From Peptostreptococcaceae bacterium (GTDB taxonomy: Bacteria > Bacillota > Clostridia > Peptostreptococcales > Peptostreptococcaceae), in contig JAOARY010000019.1 of NCBI GenBank assembly GCA_025210335.1, positions 1 to 64,000 on the forward strand: a stretch of 64,000 bases of DNA, read 5' to 3'. A program made the position numbers and the translations under genes. Numbering within the stretch: position 1 is the stretch's first letter; each line of letters opens with the position of its first letter. Shown one piece after another: positions 54,728 through 62,949 of this stretch. The notes below the pieces were generated by a model. The model had not been told where the DNA came from. It did no database searches and saw nothing but the letters and a program-made list of their open reading frames with translations.

Positions 54728-56695
54728 ATGAATAAAAAGCATATGAAAATATTTTTAATATTTTTAATAATATTTAGTTTTTTTAATGCAGATAAATATT
54801 TTTCGCAAAACAGAGAATATAAAAAAAATATATTAATACTTCATTCATATTCAAGAGATTATCCTTGGACTGAAAATCTACATGTTGGAATAGAAGAGTT
54901 GTTTAAAGACTATATGTTAGATATAGAATATAGAGTGGAATATATGGATACGAAAAATTATTTTTCAGATAAATATATAGAAAGATTAAAAGATATTTAT
55001 AAAGAGAAATATTCAAATGTAGATTTGGATTTTATAATAGCAACTGATAATAATGCGTTTAACTTTTTAGTAGAATATAAAGATGAGTTATTTGGAGAAA
55101 ATACTCCAGTAGTAGCAACTGGTATTAATAATATTTCACTTTTAGATTTAAAAAATTTACAAGAGGAATTTTATATAGTTGAAGAACGACCTGATTACAA
55201 AAGGACTATAGACTTAGCAATACAACAAAATAAAGAAGCAAAAAATATATATTTAATATTAGATAACACTACGACAAGTAAGCTTGTAAAAGAAGAATTA
55301 AAAAGTATATTAAAGGATTATGAAAAAGATTATAATATAACTTTTTTACAAAATATATTAGAGCCTAGTTTTGATAATTTTATCTCTAGTTTAGATAGAG
55401 ATGATATATTAATTTTTGTCCTTTATTTTAAAGATTCAAAGGGAAATACGTATTTATACGATGAACTTATAAAAAAATATTATAATATTAGTAAAACTCC
55501 AATCTATGTATTTTGGGATTTTTATATGGACAAAGGAACTTTAGGTGGTTATATAGCTTCGGGTAATTATTATGGAGAGGTTGCAGCCAAAAAAATATAT
55601 GAAATAATGACTGGAGATAAAACTACTAAAATAATATATGATTCTGGAAAATTTTCGAAATATTTATTTGATTATCATTTAGTGAATAAATTTAATATAA
55701 CAGATATACCAAAAGACTCAGAATTCATAAATAAACCCATATCATATTATGAAGCTCATAAAACTGTGATTTGGTTTGGCGTTTCCACATCGATGATATT
55801 ATTTGTAATCATACTATTACTTCTTAGGGTTATTAAGGATAAAACAGATATAGGAAAACAAAATGAAGAAATACATGAACTTAATAGAAGTATCATAAAA
55901 ACTCAAAAGGATATGATTGAAACCTTGGGTGATGTGATTGAAACAAAATCAGAAGGAACAGCAAATCATGTGAAAAGAGTTGCAAAAATCTCAAGATTTT
56001 TAGCAGAAGAATATGGACTTAGCAAAAAAGATTCAGAGGTTCTTGAACTTATTTCACCAATGCATGATGTTGGTAAAATTGGTATTTCTGAAGATATACT
56101 TCATAAACCTGATAAATTAACAGATGAAGAATTTGAAGTTATGAAATTTCATACAACAATAGGACATCAATTACTCAATACATCAAATAGAGATTTTTTG
56201 AAACTAGCATCAACAGTAGCACATGAACATCATGAAAGATGGGATGGAAGAGGTTATCCAAATAATTTAAAAGGTGGAGAGATAAGTGTATTTGCTAGAA
56301 TAACAACGGTTGCAGATATTTATGATGCACTTAGAAGCAAAAGACCTTATAAAAAACCATGGCCTGTTGAAGATGTAATAGAATATTTCAAAGAAGAAAA
56401 GGGAAAGATATTTGAGCCTAAATTGGTTGATATATTCATAGAAAATATTGATCTTTTAGAACAAATAAGAAGTGGATTTTCAGATGAACATTCAGATTCA
56501 AAGACTTTATTATATGATTTAAATAATATGGTCAATGATACGAAAAAATATAAAAATAAAGTACAGAAGATAAAAAGAGATAGTGAGTTTGATAAAAAGC
56601 ATTCTTTGAGCGAAAGTGACGAAGATATTGAACTTACAAAAGAAGAATTAGAAGAATATGAAAAATATAAAAATGATTTAGATGTAGATGAATAA
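54728..56695 (+). CDS. HD-GYP phosphodiesterase with ABC-binding-protein-like sensor
   Basis: The 655-aa protein has a signal/membrane helix and then an external domain like ABC substrate-binding proteins (ILILHSYSRDYPWTENLHVG, LDFIIATDNNAFNFL, TPIYVFWDFYMDKGTLGGYI). A second helix lies near residues 347-370. The cytoplasmic HD-GYP domain has the HD pair in MHDVGKIGISEDILHKP (about residue 446) and GYP at about 509 in HHERWDGRGYP. It would hydrolyse cyclic-di-GMP in response to a ligand. An acidic tail follows. AGAGGTG precedes ATG 54728. It is divergent from the flagellin gene, a common arrangement for motility control. Confidence 0.92.
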   Translation: MNKKHMKIFLIFLIIFSFFNADKYFSQNREYKKNILILHSYSRDYPWTENLHVGIEELFKDYMLDIEYRVEYMDTKNYFSDKYIERLKDIYKEKYSNVDLDFIIATDNNAFNFLVEYKDELFGENTPVVATGINNISLLDLKNLQEEFYIVEERPDYKRTIDLAIQQNKEAKNIYLILDNTTTSKLVKEELKSILKDYEKDYNITFLQNILEPSFDNFISSLDRDDILIFVLYFKDSKGNTYLYDELIKKYYNISKTPIYVFWDFYMDKGTLGGYIASGNYYGEVAAKKIYEIMTGDKTTKIIYDSGKFSKYLFDYHLVNKFNITDIPKDSEFINKPISYYEAHKTVIWFGVSTSMILFVIILLLLRVIKDKTDIGKQNEEIHELNRSIIKTQKDMIETLGDVIETKSEGTANHVKRVAKISRFLAEEYGLSKKDSEVLELISPMHDVGKIGISEDILHKPDKLTDEEFEVMKFHTTIGHQLLNTSNRDFLKLASTVAHEHHERWDGRGYPNNLKGGEISVFARITTVADIYDALRSKRPYKKPWPVEDVIEYFKEEKGKIFEPKLVDIFIENIDLLEQIRSGFSDEHSDSKTLLYDLNNMVNDTKKYKNKVQKIKRDSEFDKKHSLSESDEDIELTKEELEEYEKYKNDLDVDE

Positions 56696-56696
56696 T

Positions 56697-56735
56697 AAAA
56701 TTAGCTATGGATTATAAAAATTCATAGCTAATTTT
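56697..56735 (+). terminator. Terminator of the HD-GYP gene
   Basis: AAAATTAGCTATG pairs with CATAGCTAATTTTT across a 14-nt loop. Confidence 0.85.
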
Positions 56736-56794
56736 TGATTTAAATTATTTATAAAATTTTAAGTTTTTTTTGAAATTCTTTTTTTGGGATGATA

Positions 56795-57829
56795 TTAATA
56801 AAAAGAAATTTCAGAGATGCAAGTATCTTCATATTTACTACCTTTGATTACATCTTTTATAATGAATTTAACTTTATTGGCTTTTATTTTTTGTGGAAAT
56901 GTTATTAAAATATCATTATTAAAATAAGTATTAGGAAAACTTATTGTTCTTCCTTGAACTTTACCATCATCAATAATTATTTGAATTTTTTTAGGTACAC
57001 CATTTTGAGTATAAGTATCAAAAGTTTTTAGATAACCTGGTTTAATTATTATATTTTGAAAATACTTAGGCTTTGTAGAACTAAACTCAACATATTCATT
57101 AATACCATAACTAGCTTTACCTTCAACCCAAGCTGTAGCACTATTATTATCTATAAGATTAGATACATTATATCTATTTGTATTTGATTGTAAAGTTGAA
57201 GATGCTATAAGAGTATCAAATTTTATTTTGCTAGCATTAGAAAAATAATTTTCTATTTGATATTGCATATTTAATTTACCTGTCTTTTTATAAAAAGATA
57301 ATAAATTTTGAGGATTATTTTCATCGCTATGGTCGCATTTAACAAAAATCAAATCATCATCAAAAAATATTTCATATGGCCAAAAGAAATTCTTCATATC
57401 ATCAACTTGCCATTTTTTTGTACCATCTTTATTTAAACAAGTTAAAAAAGGACCATAATAACCAGTAAAATAAAGATTATCCTCATCATCTAAAATAAGA
57501 GAATTAGAAGCACCTGCTCCTTCAAATTTATATATAATATCACCATTTGTAATATCTATTTTATAGACAATATTGTTAATTATCACATAGATATTGTTTT
57601 TTCGTGTTAAGGTTTTTGATACTTGATCTAATTCAGTCATATAAAATCTAGGAAAAGTTTTTACCCAAAGCTCTTGATTATTCTTATATGCTATTAAACT
57701 TACATCTACAGAAGCATCTTCGTTTGCAGATGTATTTAACCGAATATCTATATTAGAAGAATCTTGTGCAAAAGAAAGAGTTAAACTAAAACTAAAGATC
57801 AAAATTAACAATAAAAAAATTTTTTTCAT
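56795..57829 (-). CDS. Secreted protein with PQQ-like propeller part and NADase-type (discoidin-like) glycan-binding domain
   Basis: The 344-aa protein has a signal peptide (KKIFLLLILIFSFSLTLSFA). Residues about 50-190 have PQQ-like strand repeats (NIYVIINNIVYKIDITNGDI, LYFTGYYGPFLTCLNKDG). The C-terminal 145 residues have the pattern of the NADase-type glycan-binding discoidin fold: ASSTLQSNTNRYNVSNLID, SATAWVEGKASYGINEYVEF, IIIKPGYLKTFDTYTQNG, and the closing TCISEISFY. It probably binds surface sugars. No enzymatic site is seen. GGGAGG precedes ATG. The neighbour at 57968 is transcribed in the same direction but 139 bp upstream. Confidence 0.75.
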   Translation of the reverse strand: MKKIFLLLILIFSFSLTLSFAQDSSNIDIRLNTSANEDASVDVSLIAYKNNQELWVKTFPRFYMTELDQVSKTLTRKNNIYVIINNIVYKIDITNGDIIYKFEGAGASNSLILDDEDNLYFTGYYGPFLTCLNKDGTKKWQVDDMKNFFWPYEIFFDDDLIFVKCDHSDENNPQNLLSFYKKTGKLNMQYQIENYFSNASKIKFDTLIASSTLQSNTNRYNVSNLIDNNSATAWVEGKASYGINEYVEFSSTKPKYFQNIIIKPGYLKTFDTYTQNGVPKKIQIIIDDGKVQGRTISFPNTYFNNDILITFPQKIKANKVKFIIKDVIKGSKYEDTCISEISFY

Positions 57830-57967
57830 AATAAGTCCTCCCTAATTTTTTAATAAATGATTTAAATATTTTAAGATAAATTTTAGATATATATTAGATT
57901 AGCTTTTATTGTAATTTAAATTTATATTTTATAGAATATTTATACCCATATTATTTATTATAAAGAT

Positions 57968-58531
57968 TTATTTATATAAATTGGGATTAGTTAAGTCTAT
58001 ATAAGGTTTTAAATCATAGTTTCTAATATCAAGAATAAATTCATCTGTTGTTGATTTACCATCAATACCAATAAAATTAGTTTCTAACACTACTTTTGAA
58101 TCATTATTTAAATCAAAATTAGAAGAATGATTAAATTTGGAAGCTATTTTTTGTGTAGTTTTATCTTTTTCAAATATTAATGAGGTGTTTTTTCCTTCTT
58201 CATTTGAATTAAATAAATCCAAAATCTTTTTTTGAGTCTGTATATTTCTTATATAAAAATTTTTGCTTATTGATTTTAATTCTTTTTTTTCATTAGAAAT
58301 ATATTTAATATTATTGATTTTTAAATACCCAGTATTATTTGATAAACCAATAAAGCCATCAATTTCCCAAGTAGAATTTTTGCTATGAATTTCATATACT
58401 TTTTGAACTTCTTTTGAAAGATATTCTTTGTAGTCATCGTTTATAGTTTTGCACTTATTATATAAAACGACATTAGTTATTATTGATAAAGTATTCAAAA
58501 TCAAAAGAAAAATAATAATATTTTTTCTCAC
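57968..58531 (-). CDS. Membrane-anchored protein, unknown
   Basis: The 187-aa protein has one N-terminal membrane helix (IIIFLLILNTLSIITNVVLY) and an external part rich in Lys, Asn and Ser without recognised motifs (GYLKINNIKYISNEKKEL, TTDEFILDIRNYDLKPYID). GTG 58531 is chosen 8 nt after AGGGAG; the in-frame GTG three codons earlier overlaps that site. No family recognised. It could be a lipoprotein-like accessory of the downstream discoidin protein, but that is only position. Confidence 0.55.
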   Translation of the reverse strand: MRKNIIIFLLILNTLSIITNVVLYNKCKTINDDYKEYLSKEVQKVYEIHSKNSTWEIDGFIGLSNNTGYLKINNIKYISNEKKELKSISKNFYIRNIQTQKKILDLFNSNEEGKNTSLIFEKDKTTQKIASKFNHSSNFDLNNDSKVVLETNFIGIDGKSTTDEFILDIRNYDLKPYIDLTNPNLYK

Positions 58532-58798
58532 TATACTCACTCCCTATTTTGTTTATGTTTGGAAAAATTTTATCATATAAAAAAACTTTAAACAACTATT
58601 AGCTTACATATAGTAAAAAAATGAATCATTAGATGGAGATATATTTAAATATATATATAGGTAATTTTATTGTTTTTGTTGAAATTTCAATCAAATTTTT
58701 ATAATTGAAGATTGCTTTTATGGTAATATTTAATATAGATAATATAAAAAACACAATAAAAAAATAAAAAGATAAATATATGCTTAGGGGTGGGTTAT

Positions 58799-60034
58799 AT
58801 GAAAATTGGAAAGTTTTGTGAAAAATATGATGTCACACAAGATGCAGTTAGATATTATATAGAGTTAGGTCTGTTGTTACCAGACAAAAAGGGGACTTTT
58901 TATGATTTTAACAAAACTTGTGAAACAGATATATTGGAAATTAAAAGACTTAAAAATATGAAATTTAAGCTAAATGAAATCCAAAGACTTTTAAGTCTTT
59001 CTAGATTGGGTGTTTTAGAAAATCAAGAAGAGTTTGATTATTATATGACTTTATTAAAAAGTAAAAAAAATGAGCTTCTAGAAGATAGACTAAAGATTGA
59101 AGAATCAATTAATATGCTTGATAAAAAAATAGAAAACATAATAAAATTAGAAAAAGAATTGAGTTCAAGATGCAAAAGAAGCATAGGGTTTCCTATTAAT
59201 TATGTGAACTTGATTCATTGTCCAAGTTGTAATGAGATGATGGATTTTTCAGCTCAAAATATAGAAAAGAATATGGTTTATAATGGGGAATTTAATTGTG
59301 ATTGTGGTTATAAATTGAGTTTAAAAGATGGAATAGTAACAGATGATCAAAAAGATTTTGAGAAAGTAAAGTGCATAGAGTTAGAAGAATATCTAAAGGA
59401 GATGGGTGATCATTATGTAAATTATATATATAAAGTATCTAATTATCCTTTGGAAAAAATAAATAAATATATGGACAAAAAATCTATTATTTTGGATCTT
59501 GGAAAATCAAAAAATATATTTTTAAAAACAATGATAAATAATTTGGGAAAGAATAATTTATATATTTTAGTATGTGAAAGTTATTCTAGAGTAAGGATAT
59601 TAAAGGAAGCAATAGAAAGCAATAGACCAAATAGTAATTTTATATTTATGGCAGTAAAATATCCAGATATTCCACTAAAGGAAGAATGTGTCGATATATT
59701 CATAGATTCTTTTGGAACGAGTCATTATAATAGATATAAAAAGGATTTTATAGTATCTGATATGACTAGATATATGAAATTAGAATCTTATTTTGTCGGT
59801 CTATATCTATATGCAAATAAAAGCTCAAAAATAGTTAAGAATTTGGATATTAAATTGAGAGATAATTTTATTAAGGACAATATCAAAGATTATTTAATCA
59901 AAACAAATCTAGAATCTATTGATATAAGTGAGCTTGGATATAATGATAAATGGGGTAAATATGAAGGTGATTTCTTTATTTCAGGTGAAAAAATTTATAC
60001 TCTAGGGTATTTGGGGCAAAGAAAAGAGCGATAA
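58799..60034 (+). CDS. MerR-type regulator fused to a zinc-binding and methyltransferase-like region
   Basis: The 411-aa protein starts with a MerR winged helix (MKIGKFCEKYDVTQDAVRYY, GTFYDFNKTCETDILEI) and a dimerisation coiled coil (about residues 75-125). It continues with a Cys-rich patch (HCPSCNEMMD ... FNCDCGYKLSL: C-x2-C and C-x-C). The C-terminal 200 residues look Rossmann-like (IILDLGKSKNIFLKTMIN, LYILVCESYSRVRILKEAIE, VDIFIDSFGTSHYN), resembling class I SAM-dependent methyltransferases without a clean motif I. That combination is unusual. ATG 58799 follows AGGGGTGGG. The effector domain may sense a small molecule. It lies 116 bp ahead of a 401-aa gene in the same direction. Confidence 0.7.
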   Translation: MKIGKFCEKYDVTQDAVRYYIELGLLLPDKKGTFYDFNKTCETDILEIKRLKNMKFKLNEIQRLLSLSRLGVLENQEEFDYYMTLLKSKKNELLEDRLKIEESINMLDKKIENIIKLEKELSSRCKRSIGFPINYVNLIHCPSCNEMMDFSAQNIEKNMVYNGEFNCDCGYKLSLKDGIVTDDQKDFEKVKCIELEEYLKEMGDHYVNYIYKVSNYPLEKINKYMDKKSIILDLGKSKNIFLKTMINNLGKNNLYILVCESYSRVRILKEAIESNRPNSNFIFMAVKYPDIPLKEECVDIFIDSFGTSHYNRYKKDFIVSDMTRYMKLESYFVGLYLYANKSSKIVKNLDIKLRDNFIKDNIKDYLIKTNLESIDISELGYNDKWGKYEGDFFISGEKIYTLGYLGQRKER

Positions 60035-60150
60035 ATTTTTATATGCCCATTTGTGGTTTTTGCTTTATTTATTTTTAATTTTCTTAGTATCTTTATCCTT
60101 ATTGTTAGGATTTTTGATAGATAATAAAAAATTTTAAAAAGGAGAAAAGT

Positions 60151-61356
60151 ATGGAGCTGGTTAATATTCAAAAATATACAAAAAATTTTAGATGTGATGT
60201 TTTGGATTATAAAGATAATCAAATATTGATTTCAAAAGAATATGAAGATAATAATATAAATTATTATGCAATATTTGAATATGATATAAAAAAAGATAGA
60301 TTAAATGAATTATATAGATATGAAATTGAAGAATATCAATTTACTAATCAGTACAATAAAATTGTAGGCGAAGAATTAATACTTTTAAATACTGGCTTTG
60401 ATTATAAAATTGAAGTTCATATTTTGGATATTAAAAATAAATCATTAAAATCCAAACATATAATTAAAGTAAATGAAGAAGTTTCTTATATACCACAAAT
60501 AATTGATAATAGATATATTTTGTTTAGAACAGACATAGAAGATTGTGATATAAAAGGGTATGAAAAATATCATTCAAAAGGATTTTCTACACTTTTATAT
60601 CTAGGAGATTTAAAAGATGATAAAGCATATATTATAGAAGATAAAAGAGTTGTACAAGGAAATACTTGTGAAGATTTGATTTTGTTTGGTCAAAAGTCAA
60701 AATATATTGTGTTTAATGAAAATTATATGAGCGATTACGAATATGAATTAGATATCTATGATAGAGTCAAAGCTAATAAATTAGATATAGATAAAATAAC
60801 TTCAGTAGAAGCTCTTCATATCATGGAATTTAAAGATTTTTGTGATGAAATAAAACTAGGAAAAGAAAAACTTTCATTTAAGACAATAAAACAAAGAAAA
60901 TATGATGGTTGGGTTAGAGTTATGTATTCTAATGATGATAAATTATATTTTAGAGAAAAAGATTTTGAAACACAAATAGAGTCAATATATGAAATAAATA
61001 ATTATTTGGATTTAAGTCTAAAAAAAGAAATAAATCATGATAATTTAGATGGGGAGTTAAATTTTGATAATCGAATATATGAAATGATTAAAAATCCAAA
61101 TAAAATTTATATAAAAGGATTATTTAATTGTGATTATGATTTGGAATTTGAAGAGTTTAAACATGCTTATTTTGAAGAATTAATAGATAATATATATATA
61201 ATAATTTCATCTTGGTTTGAAGATTCTGATGAAAATTATCATCAATTGACTTATATAATAGATGATGAAACAAAAGAAACAAAAAAATATGAATTGAATA
61301 ATAAGGTATTTAAAAATACTGTTGTTCTTTATGATGATTCGAAGTTTTTTGAATAA
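60151..61356 (+). CDS. Unknown cytoplasmic protein, possible beta-propeller
   Basis: The 401-aa protein has no signal peptide. It is made of repeated short segments: KNFRCDVLDYKDNQILISKE, YAIFEYDIKKDRLNELYRY, KIEVHILDIKNKSLKSKH, STLLYLGDLKDDKAYIIEDK. The pattern of paired strands suggests a beta-propeller. It has no recognised motifs. AAAAAGGAG precedes ATG. It follows the MerR fusion gene, so it may be part of that regulon. Confidence 0.55.
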   Translation: MELVNIQKYTKNFRCDVLDYKDNQILISKEYEDNNINYYAIFEYDIKKDRLNELYRYEIEEYQFTNQYNKIVGEELILLNTGFDYKIEVHILDIKNKSLKSKHIIKVNEEVSYIPQIIDNRYILFRTDIEDCDIKGYEKYHSKGFSTLLYLGDLKDDKAYIIEDKRVVQGNTCEDLILFGQKSKYIVFNENYMSDYEYELDIYDRVKANKLDIDKITSVEALHIMEFKDFCDEIKLGKEKLSFKTIKQRKYDGWVRVMYSNDDKLYFREKDFETQIESIYEINNYLDLSLKKEINHDNLDGELNFDNRIYEMIKNPNKIYIKGLFNCDYDLEFEEFKHAYFEELIDNIYIIISSWFEDSDENYHQLTYIIDDETKETKKYELNNKVFKNTVVLYDDSKFFE

Positions 61357-61489
61357 AAAAGCTGTAGAATAAATAATTTATCATTAGGACGTTTAATAGA
61401 GTTTTATTTTAAGTTATTTATATCTAAGATAAGTGAATGTATGATTAAATATAGTTAATTTATTTGTAACGATAAATGTGTGGGAATAT

Positions 61490-61544
61490 AAAAAAATGAA
61501 AAACCTAGAAGAATGAATTGAATTTATAGGTTTTTCATTTTTTT
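61490..61544. terminator. Bidirectional hairpin terminator
   Basis: AAATGAAAAACCTA pairs with TAGGTTTTTCATTT, with A and T runs at each side, between convergent genes. Confidence 0.85.
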
Positions 61545-61548
61545 ATAT

Positions 61549-61989
61549 TTAATTTTTTTTAGATAGTTTTAATTTTTTTATATTTAATTTTTCATTCAAA
61601 TCAATTGAATTTTTGATAGAAATATAGCAAAAACTAAGACCTAATGTTTCTGAAATCAACAATGCTATTAATAATTGCATTGATAAAATAGATTTATTAT
61701 AAACTAAATAATTATAAATAGATTCAGATGATACAACTAAAGCTATTGTACAAAATATAATTAATAATGTTAATTTTAATGATATTCTTTTCCTAAAATA
61801 AAATTCAATTACTAATAATCTTGAGATACTCCCGATAAAAATACCTAAGATAAAAGAATATATTAAATTAAAGATAATCCAATGAGTAGTAGGATTTGGT
61901 TCTATGAGTATAATAGCTATACCTACAATAAGACCAATGATTCCGGAAATAATACTATTTAGCAAAAGATCATTTATATGTCTAAGCAT
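61549..61989 (-). CDS. DUF3021-family membrane protein
   Basis: 146 aa with four hydrophobic segments (ISGIIGLIVGIAIILI, WIIFNLIYSFILGIFIGS, LKLTLLIIFCTIALVVSS, QLLIALLISETLGLSFCYI). The layout and its position directly after a LytTR gene (10-bp gap) match the DUF3021/LytTR regulatory pairs of Firmicutes, where the membrane protein modulates the regulator. Start follows AGGAGGG. Confidence 0.85.
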   Translation of the reverse strand: MLRHINDLLLNSIISGIIGLIVGIAIILIEPNPTTHWIIFNLIYSFILGIFIGSISRLLVIEFYFRKRISLKLTLLIIFCTIALVVSSESIYNYLVYNKSILSMQLLIALLISETLGLSFCYISIKNSIDLNEKLNIKKLKLSKKN

Positions 61990-61999
61990 AAAAGCCCTC

Positions 62000-62545
62000 C
62001 TAAATTCTAAGAAATCTTTTAAAATCTTTTATATATTTTCTTGTTACATCTATTTCTATATCTATGCCTTCTATTTTCAAAAGTAATTTATTATTAAACC
62101 ATGGTATTATTTGTGTTACCTTAGCTATATTAACAACAAAGCTCTTGTTAACTCTTATAAAGCCATCATTTATTAATTCTTCTTCAAGTTGATATAGTTT
62201 TTCTTTTATTTTATATTTTTTATTCTTAATTACACAAAAAACTTCATTTTTGATACCTTCAAAGTATAAAATATCTTCATATTTAATTATTTCATAACAA
62301 TCATTATATCTTCCTGTAATCATATTTCTTTTAATATCTTCCTTTGGAGATATATCATCTAAATAATCAATTAATATATTTAATGATTCAATTTCAAAAA
62401 CTATAGATATTTTATTTTTTTGTAGTTCAAATCCTTTTTGTACTATACAAATAGAAGCATCAGAAGATATAGTAATATTGCGATTAAGTAGTATTTCCTT
62501 AAGTACAGTTTTTAAATTGTTTGAACATATCAAATTAACATCCAT
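62000..62545 (-). CDS. LytTR-family DNA-binding regulator
   Basis: The 181-aa protein has a short N-terminal region without a receiver domain and a C-terminal LytTR DNA-binding domain (IIKYEDILYFEGIKNEVFCV, YQLEEELINDGFIRVNKSFV, INIAKVTQIIPWF-like, then LLLKIEGIDIEIDVTRKYIK). It belongs to the stand-alone LytTR group that pairs with DUF3021. Start follows TTGGAG. With the gene downstream it forms a regulatory unit, probably acting on its own operon. Confidence 0.9.
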   Translation of the reverse strand: MDVNLICSNNLKTVLKEILLNRNITISSDASICIVQKGFELQKNKISIVFEIESLNILIDYLDDISPKEDIKRNMITGRYNDCYEIIKYEDILYFEGIKNEVFCVIKNKKYKIKEKLYQLEEELINDGFIRVNKSFVVNIAKVTQIIPWFNNKLLLKIEGIDIEIDVTRKYIKDFKRFLRI

Positions 62546-62591
62546 ATCAAAACTCCAATAATATATTTTTTAAGGTATTTAAATTAATTTA

Positions 62592-62765
62592 TTAAATCTT
62601 TTTTTGTTTATCTTTGTTTTTTAGTATAATTCTAACTCCTACTAACATTAAAATACATGGCCATAAAATATTTAAATTAATATTTATTATATTTAATTTA
62701 TCCATTAGAAAAAATATACCCAAACAAATAAGAAAAATTCCAGTTATTATCTTTGATGATTTCAT
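62592..62765 (-). CDS. 57-aa LiaF/LiaI-like membrane protein
   Basis: A short gene of 57 residues starting MKSSKIITGIFLICLGIFFL with an AGGAGTG site. It has two hydrophobic segments separated by DKLNIININLNI, then LWPCILMLVGVRIIL with the conserved W-P and G of the DUF5668 / LiaI-LiaF-like membrane region. It lies 46 bp ahead of the LytTR gene, so it is the first gene of a three-gene operon. Its family is usually linked to envelope-stress regulation. Confidence 0.7.
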   Translation of the reverse strand: MKSSKIITGIFLICLGIFFLMDKLNIININLNILWPCILMLVGVRIILKNKDKQKKI

Positions 62766-62896
62766 TATAAAACACTCCTTATCACATTAGAAATTTGATA
62801 TCTAAAGTATATCTAAAATAATAAAGATATAAAATGTTAAATAAATAAGATGCATAATATCATATGTAAGATGCAAATAAAGAATTTGTAATAAAA

Positions 62897-62933
62897 ATAA
62901 TTACTAAATCAAAATATGATCTAGTAATTATTA
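62897..62933 (-). terminator. Terminator of the NhaC-type gene
   Basis: AATAATTACTA pairs with TAGTAATTATT; the minus strand has a T-rich tail. Confidence 0.75.
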
Positions 62934-62949
62934 AGTATATATTAAAGCG

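Noticed and set aside
60006..60136. Small hydrophobic frame overlapping the end of the MerR fusion gene
   Set aside because: It encodes a plausible membrane segment (AHLWFLLYLFLIFLVSLS) but has no ATG, GTG or TTG with a ribosome site, so I did not call it.
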